Part shown: positions 63,885 to 64,000 of the stretch, piece by piece
How the letters are laid out: the number at the start of each line of letters is the position of its first letter
How positions within the stretch are numbered: the first letter of the stretch is position 1
Assembly (NCBI GenBank): GCA_027487845.1
Contig: JAIYCV010000037.1
Location: forward strand, 88,500-152,499
Source: Flammeovirgaceae bacterium
GTDB lineage: Bacteria; Bacteroidota; Bacteroidia; Cytophagales; Cyclobacteriaceae
Length of the DNA stretch: 64,000 nucleotides
Direction: 5' to 3'
Notes under the pieces: generated by a model
The model's input: the letters and a program-made list of their open reading frames with translations, nothing else
The model's database searches: none
Told to the model about the DNA's origin: nothing
Translations under genes and position numbers: made by a program

Positions 63885-64000
63885 AGGTAATGTACTGAAA
63901 AATAGTTGGTGACTTTGATGCGATAATTTGTTAAAATTAGCGCGTCAGCCTGAAGAGGAATCAAGCTCTGCTGGAGAGCAACTTGTCAGCAATAAGGTTG
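63885..64000. other. window end: no gene supported
   Basis: The last 116 bp show no complete gene. On the minus strand a frame enters from the right edge and ends at TGA 63961, reading about 12 residues (NLIADKLLSSRA), which could be the C-terminus of a convergent gene, but another frame is open over the same bases. A short hairpin GCTCT/AGAGC lies at 63965-63979. Confidence 0.25.

Noticed and set aside
63949..64000. Sequence at the right edge with AGCTC..GAGAGC resembling a tRNA D-arm
   Set aside because: No matching anticodon stem or T-arm, and the window ends before a full tRNA could be formed. The GCTCT/AGAGC hairpin alone is not sufficient.

Overview
The window looks like a chromosomal segment of a Bacteroidota bacterium, most likely of the order Cytophagales. 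The evidence is a gldA-gldF-gldG gliding-motility ABC transporter cluster, a SusC/SusD pair, FtsX/MacB-type permeases of a kind common in Cytophagales, lipoprotein and DUF families typical of Bacteroidota, and promoters of the -33 TTTG / -7 TAnnTTTG type in front of highly expressed genes. Almost all genes are ordinary chromosomal ones. No rRNA, tRNA, CRISPR array, prophage, integrase or insertion sequence was seen. The assignment is by family recognition only; no database search was possible.

Layout. 1-5.5 kb: the end of a GH109-like gene, then hpt, adk, obgE, a DUF3291 gene, grpE and dnaJ. 5.5-10.1 kb: a glycosyltransferase pseudogene, an exported protein and a NatA/NatB-like ABC exporter. 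10.2-13.9 kb: an orphan histidine kinase, atpD-atpC and a small outer-membrane-like protein. 13.9-18.3 kb: the minus-strand gldA-gldF-gldG-DUF4340 operon. 18.4-23.7 kb: small membrane proteins, an RluA-type pseudouridine synthase, one intact and one broken Uma2 gene, an FkbM methyltransferase and prfC. 23.8-32.2 kb: dnaK, then an envelope-oriented run (aspartokinase, coaX, lptC, a 51-residue membrane protein, a CorC/HlyC-like protein, a PpiD/SurA-like chaperone). 32.3-35.1 kb: a DUF493 gene, a pterin dehydratase, rsmI, an inositol monophosphatase and a DUF433/DUF5615 toxin-antitoxin-like pair. 35.2-41.4 kb: two tandem FtsX-type permeases, a tiny Cys-rich membrane protein and a radical SAM/SPASM protein. 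41.5-49.4 kb: a DUF4105 gene and the 2-oxoglutarate dehydrogenase genes sucA-sucB-(two envelope genes)-lpdA. 49.6-54.0 kb: rpsP-rimM-trmD, rplS, class I fructose-bisphosphate aldolase and accD. 54.2-59.9 kb: susD-susC and rplU-rpmA. 60.3-63.8 kb: nrdB-nrdA.

How the genes work together. The set covers protein folding (grpE, dnaJ, dnaK, the PpiD-like protein), translation and ribosome modification (S16, L19, L21, L27, RimM, TrmD, RsmI, RF3, ObgE), nucleotide supply (Adk, Hpt, NrdAB), energy metabolism (ATP synthase beta/epsilon, 2-oxoglutarate dehydrogenase, aldolase) and envelope or gliding functions.

I did not find a clear novel multi-gene system. The most unusual signal is in the short AT-rich spacers. 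Several (atpD-atpC, rplU-rpmA, pterin dehydratase-rsmI, rsmI-suhB, plus tandem-repeat leaders of atpD, dnaJ and rplS) are built from locally repeated 7-16 bp words, and in four of them inverted repeats pair the region just after the upstream stop codon with the region just before the downstream start codon. Other points of note are a DnaJ that has lost zinc centre I, an AccD without zinc-ribbon cysteines, intrinsic terminators that abut the rimM and DUF493 start codons, and three single-base frameshifts in two accessory genes.
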